The notes: a model not told the origin generated them from the sequence alone. A stretch of DNA of 64,000 nt from Pseudomonas vlassakiae (GCF_014269035.2 NZ_JABWRP020000001.1:310001-374000), one strand, 5' to 3'; positions 47,581 through 57,261 are shown, counted from the stretch's first letter. Numbers and translations are program-made.

Positions 47581-48408
47581 ATGACTACCCTGAGCTGGAT
47601 TCGTGGCGTAAATGGCGCCTTGGGTCGACTGGCCCCCGAGCATGTCGCCGGCAAGATGCGCCGTGCCTTCATGACCCCGCGCAACCTGCCGCCCCGGCAG
47701 TGGGAGTTGCCGCTGCTGGCCAGTGCCGAGCGCATCACCTTGCGCTTCGGCTTGTCGGCCTTGCGTTGGGGCAAAGGTCCGACGGTGCTGCTGATGCACG
47801 GCTGGGAAGGGCGCCCGACCCAGTTCGCGGCGCTGATCGAAACGCTGGTGCGGGCCGGGCACACCGTGGTCTCGCTGGAGGGCCCGGCCCACGGTCGCTC
47901 GCCCGGCCAGCAGGCGCATGTGGTGCTGTTTGCCCGGGCACTGCTGGAAGCGGCTGCCGAGTTGCCGCCGCTACGTGCCGTGATCGGTCACTCCATGGGC
48001 GGTGCCAGCGTGTTGCTGGCGCTGCAGATGGGGCTGCGCGCCGAGGCCGCAGTGAGCATTGCGGCGCCAGCGCAGCTGCTGGGTGTGTTGCGTGGCTTTG
48101 CCCAGCGCCTGGGGTTGCCGGCGCGGGCCAGGGCGGCGTTCATCCGCCAGGTCGAGCGCGATGTCGGCATGCAGATCGCTCGCCTCGATGTCAGTGGCTA
48201 CCAGCTGGAGCTGCCCGGGTTGGTGGTGCATGCTGCGGATGACGCGCTGGTGCCCGCAGGTGAGGCGCAGGTCATCCACAAGGCCTGGTTCGACAGCCGG
48301 CTGATGCTGCTGGAGGAGGGTGGGCATCAGCGCCTGCTGGCTGACCCGCGTCTGAGCGAGGCGGTGCTGGAGCTGCTGGCCCGTGAACCTTCGCGGCAGA
48401 GTGCCTGA
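47581..48408 (+). CDS. Alpha/beta hydrolase
   Basis: 275 residues. The oxyanion region is VLLMHGWEGRPTQFAALIE near residue 65, the nucleophile elbow GHSMGGAS is near 138, Asp is in VVHAADDALVPAGEA near 220, and His is in EEGGHQRLLAD near 244, so a full triad is present. No signal peptide; cytosolic. The substrate is unknown. It appears to be in an operon with the TetR gene. Confidence 0.91.
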   Translation: MTTLSWIRGVNGALGRLAPEHVAGKMRRAFMTPRNLPPRQWELPLLASAERITLRFGLSALRWGKGPTVLLMHGWEGRPTQFAALIETLVRAGHTVVSLEGPAHGRSPGQQAHVVLFARALLEAAAELPPLRAVIGHSMGGASVLLALQMGLRAEAAVSIAAPAQLLGVLRGFAQRLGLPARARAAFIRQVERDVGMQIARLDVSGYQLELPGLVVHAADDALVPAGEAQVIHKAWFDSRLMLLEEGGHQRLLADPRLSEAVLELLAREPSRQSA

Positions 48409-48429
48409 CTGTGTGCGGCGGTGCGGCGA

Positions 48430-48460
48430 TCCGACTTGCCCGCGAAGAGGCCGGGTCATC
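48430..48460. repeat. REP-type half element
   Basis: GCCCGCGAAGAGGCCGG matches one arm of the P. putida REP sequence, between the hydrolase and thioesterase genes. Confidence 0.6.
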
Positions 48461-48528
48461 CACCACAAAGGCTGGACATTTGCCGGCTTGGCCATGCTAA
48501 ATCCCAGTTTTCCTTCAAGGAAGCAGGT

Positions 48529-48963
48529 ATGAGCTGGGACCTGGCAACACCATTCATCATCGACCTGCGCGTCGGAAGCGAGGACATCGACGGCCTTGGT
48601 CACGCCAACAATGCGGTCTACGTCACCTGGCTGGAGCGTTGCGCCTGGCGCCACTCCCAGCGCCTGGGGCTGGACCTGGCCGAGTACCGGCGCCTGGACC
48701 GGGCCATGGCGGTGGTGCGCCACGAAATCGACTACCTTGCTGCAGGCTACGAGGACGATGAGCTGCAACTGGCCACCTGGATCATCGACTGGGACCAGCG
48801 CCTGCGCATGACCCGGCGTTTCCAGCTCAAGCGTCCACGTGATGGTGTGACCTTGCTGCGTGCACAGACCACCTTCGCCTGCATCGAGCTGTCCAGCGGC
48901 AAGCCCAAACGCATGCCAGCGGAGTTTCTCGAGGGTTACGGGCCGGCGCTGATCGGCCACTGA
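48529..48963 (+). CDS. Hotdog-fold acyl-CoA thioesterase (4HBT/YbgC-like)
   Basis: 144 residues from the ATG at 48529, with AAGGAAG upstream. The 4HBT active-site motif [20 protein letters not shown] near residue 19 has the catalytic Asp position and the following long helix. A single hotdog domain, which would assemble as a dimer or tetramer. It hydrolyses an acyl-CoA thioester of unknown type. Confidence 0.9.
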   Translation: MSWDLATPFIIDLRVGSEDIDGLGHANNAVYVTWLERCAWRHSQRLGLDLAEYRRLDRAMAVVRHEIDYLAAGYEDDELQLATWIIDWDQRLRMTRRFQLKRPRDGVTLLRAQTTFACIELSSGKPKRMPAEFLEGYGPALIGH

Positions 48964-49013
48964 AACCACGGTTTTTTTTGCTAGACTGCCGCCTTTTCCG
49001 CCGAGACCCCGAC

Positions 49014-49985
49014 ATGCAAATTGCCCTGGCCCCCATGGAGGGGCTGGTCGACAACATCCTGCGCGACGTCCTGACCCGAGTGGGCGGCATCGATTGGTGC
49101 GTCACCGAGTTCATCCGCGTGTGCGACCGCCTGCTGCCGGCCTCCTCGTTCGACAAGCTCGCCCCTGAGCTGCGCCAGGGCGCGCGCACGGCCGCTGGCG
49201 TGCCGATGCGTGTGCAGTTGCTGGGCTCGGACCCGGTGTGCCTGGCGGAGAACGCCGCGCTGGCCTGCGAGCTGGGGGCGCCGGTCATCGACCTGAATTT
49301 CGGCTGCCCGGCCAAGACCGTGAACAAGTCGCGTGGCGGCGCGGTGCTGCTCAAGGAGCCGGAGTTGTTGCATGCCATCGTTCGCGAAGTGCGCCGTGCG
49401 GTGCCCGCGCACATCCCGGTCACTGCCAAGATGCGCCTGGGTTTCGATAGCCCGGATGGGGCGCTGGAGTGTGCCACGGCGTTGGCCGAGGGCGGTTCGG
49501 CGCACCTGGTGGTGCATGCGCGGACCAAGGTCGAAGGCTACAAGCCACCGGCCCACTGGGAGTGGGTGGCGCGGGTGCAGGATGTCGTGCGGGTGCCGGT
49601 GTTTGCCAATGGTGAAATCTGGAGCGTTGACGACTGGCGGCGTTGCCGCGAGGTCAGCGGTGCTGAAGGCATCATGCTGGGGCGCGGGCTGGTGTCGCGC
49701 CCGGACCTGGCCCTGCAGATCGCCGCGGCGCGCGATGGGCAGCCATACCAGCCGATGAGCTGGGTTGAGCTGCTGCCGTTGTTGCGCGAATTCTGGCGCC
49801 AGGCCCAGGCCAAGCTGTCGCCGCGCTATGCGCCGGGGCGGATGAAGCAGTGGCTGGCAATGCTGACACGCAGTTATCCCGAGGCGGTGGTGCTGTTTGC
49901 CGAGTTGCGCCGAGAGGACGATTGCGCCCGCATCAGCCGGTTGCTTGGGGTCGAGGCGACCACCGAAGAGGCATGTGTTGCCTGA
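49014..49985 (+). CDS. dusC: tRNA-dihydrouridine synthase C
   Basis: 323 residues from the ATG at 49014 ([20 protein letters not shown]). It is a FMN-binding TIM barrel with the catalytic Cys in [20 protein letters not shown] near residue 98, the Lys-containing [10 protein letters not shown], the [12 protein letters not shown] segment and the FMN phosphate site [10 protein letters not shown]. The length and N-terminus fit DusC, which reduces U16 of tRNA in E. coli. Confidence 0.93.
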   Translation: MQIALAPMEGLVDNILRDVLTRVGGIDWCVTEFIRVCDRLLPASSFDKLAPELRQGARTAAGVPMRVQLLGSDPVCLAENAALACELGAPVIDLNFGCPAKTVNKSRGGAVLLKEPELLHAIVREVRRAVPAHIPVTAKMRLGFDSPDGALECATALAEGGSAHLVVHARTKVEGYKPPAHWEWVARVQDVVRVPVFANGEIWSVDDWRRCREVSGAEGIMLGRGLVSRPDLALQIAAARDGQPYQPMSWVELLPLLREFWRQAQAKLSPRYAPGRMKQWLAMLTRSYPEAVVLFAELRREDDCARISRLLGVEATTEEACVA

Positions 49986-50085
49986 ACGGGCCTCTTCGCG
50001 GGTAAACCCGCTTCTACAGGTCCAGCGCTGCTCTCAAGGCCCGTGTTATCCCTGGGGGCGGGCATGCCTGCGACGAGGCCAGCAG
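49986..50085. repeat. REP element pair between dusC and ibpA
   Basis: CGGGCCTCTTCGCGGGTAAA followed by CCCGCTTCTACAGG is a full P. putida REP; an inverted diverged copy (CTGGGGGCGGGCATGCCTGC, then GACGAGGCC) follows about 30 bases later. Confidence 0.85.
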
Positions 50086-50111
50086 CGACTCAAAATTTTT
50101 TCAGCGCTGCC

Positions 50112-50139
50112 CTTGAAAGCTTTTCCGTAGGCCCTATCT
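50112..50139 (+). promoter_or_regulatory. Sigma-32 heat-shock promoter of ibpA
   Basis: CTTGAAA (50112-50118), a 13-base spacer and CCCTATCT (50132-50139) match the sigma-32 consensus CTTGAAA-N(11-16)-CCCCATnT closely. Transcription would start near 50146, giving a leader of about 58 bases. Confidence 0.85.
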
Positions 50140-50149
50140 CTTTGAGTAC

Positions 50150-50206
50150 GCGATGCCGAAGTCGGGTCGCGCAGTGACTTTACTTGCTGAAACTCAGGAG
50201 TTTATG
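50150..50206 (+). promoter_or_regulatory. ROSE-like RNA thermometer in the ibpA leader
   Basis: In the short leader, TTGCTG (50184-50189) can pair with CAGGAG (50195-50200), the Shine-Dalgarno, around the loop AAACT. The pairing leaves a G facing G, exactly the UUGCU/AGGAG arrangement of ROSE elements. Short ROSE-like thermometers are known on ibpA in Pseudomonas. It would hide the ribosome site at normal temperature and melt on heat shock. Confidence 0.85.
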
Positions 50207-50653
50207 ACCATGACTACCGCTTTCTCTCTCGCTCCACTGTTCCGCCATTCCGTTGGCTTCGACCGTTTCAACGACCTGTTCGAGTCTGCGGCGCGCAATG
50301 AGGCGGGTAGCAGCTACCCTCCCTACAACGTGGAAAAACATGGCGATGATCACTATCGCATCGTGGTTGCCGCAGCCGGCTTCCAGGAGCAGGACCTCGA
50401 CCTGCAAGTCGAAAAAGGTGTCCTGACCGTAACCGGTGGCAAACGAGAGAACGGCACTGCTGAAGTGACTTATCTGCACCAGGGCATTGCCCAGCGTGCC
50501 TTCAAGCTGTCGTTCCGCCTGGCCGACCATATCGAGGTCAAGTCGGCTGGCCTGGCCAACGGCCTGCTCAGCATCGACCTGCTGCGCATCGTGCCGGAAG
50601 AAGCCAAGGCCAAGCGCATCCCGATCAATGGCGACCAGCCAGCACTGAACTGA
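50204..50653 (+). CDS. ibpA: Small heat-shock protein IbpA (Hsp20)
   Basis: 149 residues from the ATG at 50204, three bases after AGGAG and the end of the thermometer; a second ATG at 50210 (MTTAFSLAPLFRHS) is also possible. The alpha-crystallin domain spans about residues 38-130 (YNVEKHGDDHYRIVVAAAGF, LQVEKGVLTVTGGKRE). Most of the IXI-type tail is present as RIPIN. It binds unfolding proteins as oligomers. Confidence 0.95.
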   Translation: MTMTTAFSLAPLFRHSVGFDRFNDLFESAARNEAGSSYPPYNVEKHGDDHYRIVVAAAGFQEQDLDLQVEKGVLTVTGGKRENGTAEVTYLHQGIAQRAFKLSFRLADHIEVKSAGLANGLLSIDLLRIVPEEAKAKRIPINGDQPALN

Positions 50654-50666
50654 GTTCAGTATGAAG

Positions 50667-50693
50667 AAAGGGCACCTTCGGGTGCCCTTTTTT
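50667..50693 (+). terminator. Rho-independent terminator after ibpA
   Basis: AAAGGGCACC TTCG GGTGCCCTTT, with a stable UUCG-type tetraloop, followed by more T. It also lies just beyond the 3' end of the convergent GGDEF/EAL gene. Confidence 0.93.
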
Positions 50694-50697
50694 CGTT

Positions 50698-53600
50698 TCA
50701 GTAATCTGCCGGTGCTTCCAGCAACATCTGCCTGAACTCCGGCAGCGGCAATGGCCGGCTGTGCAGGTAGCCCTGGTACAGGTAGCAGCCCAGGCGTTCG
50801 AGAAACGCCAGTTGTTCGGTCAGTTCGACCCCTTCGGCAATCACCGCCAGGTCCAGGCTGCGGGCCATGGCCACGATGGCACGGACAATCTCGGCATCGT
50901 TGGGGTCATCGGGAGCGTCGCGGACAAACGTCTGGTCGATTTTCAAGGCATCCACCGGCAGGCGCTTGAGGTAGGTGAGCGAGGAATAGCCGGTGCCGAA
51001 GTCGTCCATGGCAAAGCTCACGCCATAGCGCTTGAGTTCACGCATCTTGCTGATGGTGTCTTCCAGGTTCTGGATGACGATGCCCTCGGTGATCTCCAGC
51101 TTCAGCATCTGCCGTGGCAGGCGGTAGTCATCCAGGCTGCGCAGTACCCGCTCGACGAAATCGTTCTGGCGGAACTGCCGTGGGCTGATGTTCACGCACA
51201 GGCTGAAATCATTGGCGTCGATCAGGCCGTCTTCGAGCATGTGCGCGCAGGCATCGCAGGCTTCGTCGAGAATCCAGCTGCCAACTTCCAGTATCAGGCC
51301 GCTTTCTTCCAGCACCTGGATGAACTGCGCCGGCGGTTGCTGGCCCAGTTGCGGATGATGCCAGCGCAGCAACACTTCGGCACCGACGATGCGATTGTCG
51401 CGGGCATCGACCTGGGGCTGGAAATGCAAGGCCAGTTCGCCCCGCGCCAGGGCCAGGCGCAGGTCGCTCTCCATGCGCAGGCGCTCGCTGGCGGCCTTCT
51501 GCATGGTGGTATGGAACAGTTCGGTGGTATTGCGCCCGGAGTCCTTGGCCCGGTACAGGGCGATATCGGCGCGCTTGAGCAAGTCGGCCGGCGTGGTGCC
51601 GTGGTCGGGGATCAATGCCACGCCGATACTCGGCGTCACCTGCAGGCGCTGGCCATCCAGCGACATCGGTTCGGCCAGCAGTTCGCGGAGGGTATCGGCC
51701 AGTTCGCGGACCTTGCCTTCCACGGCCTCGCGGCTGCCTTCCAGGCCGCTGAGCAGCACCACGAACTCATCGCCGCCCAGGCGCGCCACGGTGTCTTCCA
51801 GGCGCACACTGGCTTCCAGGCGGGCGGTAATGATCTTCAGCACGGTGTCGCCCACCGGGTGCCCGAGCGAGTCGTTGATGTGCTTGAAGTGGTCGAGGTC
51901 GAGGAACAGCAGCGCGCCGCGCAGGTTGTGGCGGCGCAGCAGGGCGATCTGCTGGCTCAGGCGGTCCATCAGCAAGGCGCGGTTGGGCAGGTTGGTCAGC
52001 GGGTCGTGGTAGGCGAGGTGGCGGATCTGCGCCTGGGCGTTCTTCAGCTGGCTGACATCGCGGGCAGTCAGCAGCAGGCAGTCCGCCTCGTTGAGGCTGA
52101 TCGGCTCCACCGACACCTCGACGGTGAGGATGTCGCCGCGCTTGTTGCGCCCGAGCATCTCCCGGTGGTGCACCCGGCCACGCTCCTTGAGCTCGCTGAG
52201 CAGTGCGCTGCGCTGCTTGTCGTCGGCCCAGATGCCGATTTCGTAGACGCTGCGGCCGATCACTTCGTCAGCGCTGTAGCCCGTCAGCCGGCAGAAGCCG
52301 TCGTTGACCTCCAGGTAGCGGCCGCTGCGGCGTTCGGTGATGGTGATGGCGTCCGGGCTGGAGTGGAAGGCCTTGGCGAACTTCTCTTCGCTGGCTTTGA
52401 GCGCCGCTTCGGCGCGTTGCTGCTGGGTGATGTCGCGCAGCGTGGTGACGCTGCACGGCTGGTCATCGACGCTGATCAGGCGGCTGGCAATGACGCAGGT
52501 CAGTGGCGCGCCATTGCGGTGGTTGACCACCACCGCCACATTGCTCAGTGCCTGTTCGCGGATCACCCGCTCGATGCGCTGGGCGCGTTCGATCGACTCG
52601 GCCCACAGGCCGATCTCTTCGGCGGTGCGGCCGATCACCTGTTCGGCGCTCCAGCCGAAGGTCTGGGTGAAGGCCGGGTTGATCTCGATGAACTGGCCGG
52701 TGTCCTGGCGGGTCACGCAGATCGGGTCGGGGCTGACCTGGAACAGGCTGGCGAATTTTTCTTCCGAGGCGCTCAGGCGCTGTTCGCGCTCTACCTGCTC
52801 GGTGATATCCAGCAAGGTACCGGCCATGCGCAACGGGTTGCCCTGCTCATCGCGGTACAGGCGAGCACGGCTTTCGATATAGCGCGAAGTGCCGTTTTCC
52901 AGCTGCACGCGGTAGGTGATCTGGTAGTTGCCCGCCGGGCCTTCACGCAGGCTGCGGTAGGCCTGGCGCATGCTGGAGCGTTCGTGTTCCGGCACGCCTT
53001 CGAAGAACGAATCGAACGACTCGTGGAACGGCACCGGGTCCAGCCCGTGCAATTGCGCAGCGCGGGCCGAGCCGTAGAGCATGCCGCTGGGGATGTGCCA
53101 GTCCCAGGTACCCAGTTGCGCCGAGTCCAGCGCCAGGTCCAGGCGTTCCTGGCTGTCCTTGAGGGCCTGTTCGGCGCGTTTGCGCTCGGTGGTGTCGACA
53201 AAGGTGCTGATCAGGTAGGTCACGCCCTCCATCTCGATGCTCTGGGTGCACAGGATGCCGTCGTGGAGCTTGCCGGTGCTGGCGCGGAACTGCACTTCCA
53301 TGATCGCCGGCCCGTGGTTGCCGCGGGTGGCCTCGATGACCTGGTGACGCTGTTCGGGATTCACCCACAAGCCCAGCTCGAGACTGGTCTTGCCGATCAC
53401 CTGGCCGCCGGGCCAGCCGAACATGTCTTCGAAGTGCTGGTTGACTTCGATGATCATGCCGTCCTGGCGGCGGCTCAGCAAAATGGCGTTGGGGCTCAGG
53501 TGGAACAGCGTGGCGAAGCGCTTTTCCGAGTTGATCAACGCGGTTTCCCGTTCGCGCTGGCGGGTGATCTCGCGGATCACCCCGATCATCTGGCGTCGGC

Positions 53601-53994
53601 CGTGAGGATCATGGGTCAGGCTGCCGTTGATCTCCAGCCAGTGCAGGGTGCCATCCGGCCACCGGATGCGATGGCGCATGGCTTGTTCCACCGGCTCGCC
53701 ATTGACCACCGCGTGGAACAGTTGCCGGGTACGCGCACGGTCTTCCTCCGGCAGCAGGTCGAGGTAATCGATGTCGTTGGGCAGCGGGCGTTGCGGGTCG
53801 AAGCCGAACAGCGCCTGGGTGCCCCGTGACCAGCTGATCCTGCCGGTGTCGATATCCCACAGCCAGGCGCCCAGGCGTGCGCCGTTGAGGGCGGCCAGCA
53901 GCTGCGGGGCGTTCTGCCAGGCCTGTTCCGATTCCTGCGGGTCGGCCGCTGGGATGCGCGGCAGGCGCGGAAAACGTTTTGCTGATTTGGGCAT
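50698..53994 (-). CDS. Multi-PAS GGDEF/EAL cyclic-di-GMP protein
   Basis: 1098 residues from the ATG at 53994 (MPKSAKRFPRLPRIP); an ATG at 54027 is possible. No membrane segment. Five PAS-like domains occur at about 30-140, 150-265, 275-400, 405-525 and 530-650. The GGDEF domain (about 665-830) has an intact RLGGDEFVVLLSG active site and, five residues before it, the RLED inhibitory I-site. The EAL domain (about 845-1090) has EVL in place of EAL, but its Mg and catalytic residues are kept: NISPRQF, LEITEG, DDFGTGYSS, KIDQTFV, AEGVEL. It is likely a cytosolic sensor with both cyclase and phosphodiesterase potential. Confidence 0.93.
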   Translation of the reverse strand: MPKSAKRFPRLPRIPAADPQESEQAWQNAPQLLAALNGARLGAWLWDIDTGRISWSRGTQALFGFDPQRPLPNDIDYLDLLPEEDRARTRQLFHAVVNGEPVEQAMRHRIRWPDGTLHWLEINGSLTHDPHGRRQMIGVIREITRQRERETALINSEKRFATLFHLSPNAILLSRRQDGMIIEVNQHFEDMFGWPGGQVIGKTSLELGLWVNPEQRHQVIEATRGNHGPAIMEVQFRASTGKLHDGILCTQSIEMEGVTYLISTFVDTTERKRAEQALKDSQERLDLALDSAQLGTWDWHIPSGMLYGSARAAQLHGLDPVPFHESFDSFFEGVPEHERSSMRQAYRSLREGPAGNYQITYRVQLENGTSRYIESRARLYRDEQGNPLRMAGTLLDITEQVEREQRLSASEEKFASLFQVSPDPICVTRQDTGQFIEINPAFTQTFGWSAEQVIGRTAEEIGLWAESIERAQRIERVIREQALSNVAVVVNHRNGAPLTCVIASRLISVDDQPCSVTTLRDITQQQRAEAALKASEEKFAKAFHSSPDAITITERRSGRYLEVNDGFCRLTGYSADEVIGRSVYEIGIWADDKQRSALLSELKERGRVHHREMLGRNKRGDILTVEVSVEPISLNEADCLLLTARDVSQLKNAQAQIRHLAYHDPLTNLPNRALLMDRLSQQIALLRRHNLRGALLFLDLDHFKHINDSLGHPVGDTVLKIITARLEASVRLEDTVARLGGDEFVVLLSGLEGSREAVEGKVRELADTLRELLAEPMSLDGQRLQVTPSIGVALIPDHGTTPADLLKRADIALYRAKDSGRNTTELFHTTMQKAASERLRMESDLRLALARGELALHFQPQVDARDNRIVGAEVLLRWHHPQLGQQPPAQFIQVLEESGLILEVGSWILDEACDACAHMLEDGLIDANDFSLCVNISPRQFRQNDFVERVLRSLDDYRLPRQMLKLEITEGIVIQNLEDTISKMRELKRYGVSFAMDDFGTGYSSLTYLKRLPVDALKIDQTFVRDAPDDPNDAEIVRAIVAMARSLDLAVIAEGVELTEQLAFLERLGCYLYQGYLHSRPLPLPEFRQMLLEAPADY

Positions 53995-54056
53995 TGGTAC
54001 CAGACCTTTGGCGTGTGACGCGTCCATGAAGTTGGAAATGCCGAGCTGACGACCGG

Positions 54057-54935
54057 TCAGGCGGACCCTGCGTGGCTGTCGAGCAGGGCCATGAAGGCCC
54101 TGGCAGCGTTCGATAGCGTTCGCTCCGTGTGCAAAATGTAGCCTAGCTGGCGCGACAGCTGTATGCCGGGCAAGGCGATGGGTGCAACCTGATCATCCAG
54201 CATAGTCCGGGGCAGCACGCTCCACGCCAGGCCGATCGACACCATCATCTTGATGGTTTCCAGGTAGTTGGTGCTCATGGCGATGTTCGGTGTCAGGCCC
54301 TGGCTTTCGAACAGGCGCTGGACGATATGGTGGGTGAAGGTATTGCCACCGGGGAAGACCGCCGGGTGCCGGGCGACATCGGCCAGGTTCACCGCCTGGT
54401 TGCTGGCCAGTGGATGCTCGGGCGCCGCCACGAAGTCCAGGGCGTCGTCCCACACCGGTGCGGCCTTGACCAGGTGGTGAGGCTCGGGGGCGAGGGTGAT
54501 GACGGCAATTTCAGCGCGGCCATGGAGGACTTCATCGTAGGCCTGTTCCGAATCCATGAATTGAATATCCAACGCCACAGCCGGGTACTGCCGGGTAAAA
54601 GCCCGTAAAAGCGGGGGCAGGCGGTGCAAACCGATGTGGTGGCTGGTGGCCAGGGTGAGTCGACCGCTCACTTCCCCCGTCAAATTGGTCAGCGCCCGTC
54701 GGGTATCATCGAGGACGTTGAGGATCTGGTAGGCACGCGGCAGCAATGCGCGGCCGGCCTCGGTCAAGGTCACTTCGCGGCCCAGGCGGTCGAACAGGCG
54801 CACGTCCAGTTGCTGTTCCAGGCCAGCGATACGTTTGCTGATCGCTGGCTGGGTCAGGAACAGGCGCTCGCCGGCGCCCGAGAAGCTGCCGGTCTCGGCA
54901 ATGGCAATGAATGCGCTGAGGTTGGCCAGGTCCAC
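54057..54935 (-). CDS. LysR-family transcriptional regulator next to leuC
   Basis: About 292 residues if read from the GTG at 54935, which has AGAGGA about ten bases upstream; a TTG at 54962 adds nine residues and has no such site. The N-terminal winged helix-turn-helix is FIAIAETGSFSGAGERLFLT and QPAISKRIAGLEQQL (residues 10-50), followed by the usual periplasmic-binding-like effector domain. It is divergent from leuCD, so regulation of leucine synthesis is the simplest guess. Confidence 0.9.
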   Translation of the reverse strand: MDLANLSAFIAIAETGSFSGAGERLFLTQPAISKRIAGLEQQLDVRLFDRLGREVTLTEAGRALLPRAYQILNVLDDTRRALTNLTGEVSGRLTLATSHHIGLHRLPPLLRAFTRQYPAVALDIQFMDSEQAYDEVLHGRAEIAVITLAPEPHHLVKAAPVWDDALDFVAAPEHPLASNQAVNLADVARHPAVFPGGNTFTHHIVQRLFESQGLTPNIAMSTNYLETIKMMVSIGLAWSVLPRTMLDDQVAPIALPGIQLSRQLGYILHTERTLSNAARAFMALLDSHAGSA

Positions 54936-54975
54936 GATTTCGGATTCCTCTTGGTTATCCAAAGCATAAAAATTA

Positions 54976-55009
54976 TGAATTTGAGTTATTCAATCTAACC
55001 CCATAGCAT
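54976..55009 (+). promoter_or_regulatory. leuC promoter with overlapping inverted repeat
   Basis: TTGAGT (54981-54986), a 17-base spacer and TAGCAT (55004-55009) make a plausible sigma-70 promoter. The inverted repeat TGAAT-N7-ATTCA (54976-54992) overlaps the -35 and is a candidate site for the divergent LysR protein. Confidence 0.5.
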
Positions 55010-55066
55010 CGTCCGTACAAGCCAAGGGGTCTTTGGCATAGAAAGACGCTGATGAGGAACAGTCTG

Positions 55067-56500
55067 ATGGCTGGCAAAACGCTCTACGACAAACTCTGGG
55101 AAGCCCATGAGGTCAAGCGCCGTGATGACGGCTCGTCCTTGATCTACATCGACCGCCATATCATTCACGAAGTGACGTCGCCCCAGGCCTTCGAAGGCCT
55201 GCGCCTGGCCAATCGCAAGCCGTGGCGCATCGATGCCAACATCGCCACCCCGGACCACAACGTGCCGACCACGCCGGAGCGCAAGGGCGGCATCGAAGCC
55301 ATCGCCGACCAGGTGTCGCGCCTGCAGGTGCAGACCCTCGATGAGAACTGTGACGAATATGGCATCGTCGAATTCAAGATGAACGACGAACGCCAGGGCA
55401 TCGTCCACGTCATCAGCCCGGAGCAGGGCGCCACCTTGCCGGGCATGACCGTGGTCTGCGGTGACTCGCACACCTCCACCCACGGCGCTTTCGGCGCCTT
55501 GGCCCATGGCATCGGTACCTCCGAGGTGGAGCATGTGCTCGCCACCCAGTGCCTGGTTGCCAAGAAGATGAAGAACATGCTGGTACGGGTTGAAGGCCAG
55601 TTGCCAGCCGGCGTCACCGCCAAGGACATCGTCCTTGCCGTGATCGGCAAGATCGGCACGGCCGGTGGTAATGGCCACGCCATGGAGTTCGCTGGCAGCG
55701 CCATCCGTGAATTGTCCATGGAAGGGCGCATGACCATCTGCAACATGTCCATCGAAGCCGGTGCCCGTGTGGGCCTGGTAGCGACCGACGCCACCACCAT
55801 CGCCTACGTCGAAGGCCGCCCGTATGCGCCCAAGGGCGAGGACTGGAAGCGTGCCGTCGAGGCATGGAAGGACCTGGTTTCCGACGACGATGCCGTGTTC
55901 GACACCGTGGTCGAACTCGACGCTGCGCAGATCAAGCCACAAGTCAGCTGGGGCACTTCGCCGGAAATGGTCTTGGCTGTCGACCAGCGCGTGCCGGACC
56001 CGGCTGCCGAGCCAGACCTGATCAAGCGTGGTTCGATCGAGCGCGCCCTCAAGTACATGGGCCTCGCCGCCAACCAGGCGATTACCGACATCAAGCTCGA
56101 CCGCGTATTCATCGGTTCGTGCACCAACTCGCGCATCGAAGACCTGCGCGCCGCCGCCGAGATCGCCAAGGGCCGCAAGGTTGCCGCGACGGTCAAGCAG
56201 GCGCTGGTCGTGCCAGGTTCGGGCCTGGTCAAGGCCCAGGCCGAACGTGAAGGCCTGGACAAGATCTTCCTCGAAGCCGGCTTCGAATGGCGTGAGCCCG
56301 GCTGCTCGATGTGCCTGGCAATGAACCCGGATCGCCTGGAAAGCGGCGAGCACTGTGCGTCCACGTCCAACCGCAACTTCGAAGGCCGTCAGGGCGCCGG
56401 TGGCCGTACCCACCTGGTCAGCCCGGCCATGGCCGCCGCCGCCGCGGTGACTGGCCACTTCATCGATGTCCGCGAGTTGATCCAAGGGAGCGCAGCATGA
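55067..56500 (+). CDS. leuC: 3-isopropylmalate dehydratase large subunit
   Basis: 477 residues from the ATG at 55067 ([16 protein letters not shown]), preceded by GAGGAA. Aconitase-family 4Fe-4S ligands are Cys in [16 protein letters not shown] near residue 350 and the pair in [11 protein letters not shown] near 410. Substrate residues lie in [19 protein letters not shown]. With LeuD it isomerises 2- to 3-isopropylmalate. Its stop overlaps the leuD start. Confidence 0.97.
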   Translation: MAGKTLYDKLWEAHEVKRRDDGSSLIYIDRHIIHEVTSPQAFEGLRLANRKPWRIDANIATPDHNVPTTPERKGGIEAIADQVSRLQVQTLDENCDEYGIVEFKMNDERQGIVHVISPEQGATLPGMTVVCGDSHTSTHGAFGALAHGIGTSEVEHVLATQCLVAKKMKNMLVRVEGQLPAGVTAKDIVLAVIGKIGTAGGNGHAMEFAGSAIRELSMEGRMTICNMSIEAGARVGLVATDATTIAYVEGRPYAPKGEDWKRAVEAWKDLVSDDDAVFDTVVELDAAQIKPQVSWGTSPEMVLAVDQRVPDPAAEPDLIKRGSIERALKYMGLAANQAITDIKLDRVFIGSCTNSRIEDLRAAAEIAKGRKVAATVKQALVVPGSGLVKAQAEREGLDKIFLEAGFEWREPGCSMCLAMNPDRLESGEHCASTSNRNFEGRQGAGGRTHLVSPAMAAAAAVTGHFIDVRELIQGSAA

Positions 56501-57141
56501 AAGCCTTTACCCAGCACACCGGTCTCGTCGCGCCGTTGGATCGTGCCAACGTCGACACCGACCAGATCATCCCCAAGCAGTTCCTCAAGTCGATCAAGCG
56601 CACCGGTTTCGGCCCCAACCTGTTCGACGAATGGCGTTACCTGGATGTCGGTCAGCCATACCAGGACAACAGCAAGCGCCCGCTGAACCAGGAATTCGTG
56701 CTCAACCACGCGCGTTACCAGGGGGCCAGCGTACTGCTGGCGCGGGAGAACTTCGGTTGCGGTTCGAGCCGTGAGCACGCGCCCTGGGCACTGGACGAAT
56801 ACGGCTTCCGTAGCGTGATCGCACCGAGCTTCGCCGACATCTTCTTCAACAACAGCTTCAAGAACGGCCTGCTGCCGATCATCCTCAGCGACGAGGAAGT
56901 CGACGAGCTGTTCAAGCAGGTCGAAGCCAACCCGGGCTACCAGTTGACCATTGACCTGCAGGCGCAGGCGGTGACCCGCCCGGATGGCAAGGTGCTGCAC
57001 TTCGAAATCGACGCGTTCCGCAAGCACTGCCTGCTCAATGGCCTGGACGACATCGGCCTGACCCTGCAGGACAGCGACGCGATCAAGGCGTTTGAACAGA
57101 AGCACCGTGCCGCGCAGCCCTGGTTGTTCCGGGATGCCTGA
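56497..57141 (+). CDS. leuD: 3-isopropylmalate dehydratase small subunit
   Basis: 214 residues from the ATG overlapping the leuC stop ([20 protein letters not shown]). The swivelling-domain motif is [20 protein letters not shown] near residue 85. It completes the dehydratase with LeuC. GGGAG lies upstream, inside leuC. Confidence 0.97.
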   Translation: MKAFTQHTGLVAPLDRANVDTDQIIPKQFLKSIKRTGFGPNLFDEWRYLDVGQPYQDNSKRPLNQEFVLNHARYQGASVLLARENFGCGSSREHAPWALDEYGFRSVIAPSFADIFFNNSFKNGLLPIILSDEEVDELFKQVEANPGYQLTIDLQAQAVTRPDGKVLHFEIDAFRKHCLLNGLDDIGLTLQDSDAIKAFEQKHRAAQPWLFRDA

Positions 57142-57142
57142 T

Positions 57143-57235
57143 TGAGCGGCTGGCCTCATCGCGGATAAATCCGCTCCTACAGACCATGCGTGATCCTTGT
57201 AGGAGCGGATTCATCCGCGAAAGGCCGGTGAAGGC
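57143..57235. repeat. REP element pair between leuD and the methyltransferase gene
   Basis: GGCCTCATCGCGGATAAATC then CGCTCCTACAG, and its inverted copy CTTGTAGGAGCGGATTCATC then CGCGAAAGGCCGG, form a head-to-head REP pair of about 90 bases. Confidence 0.85.
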
Positions 57236-57261
57236 AACACACCACCCAAGGATCGATACCC

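Noticed and set aside
50761..53829. 1022-codon open frame on the plus strand across the GGDEF/EAL gene
   Set aside because: The minus-strand frame has complete PAS, GGDEF and EAL motifs. The antisense frame is a GC-bias shadow without domain features.
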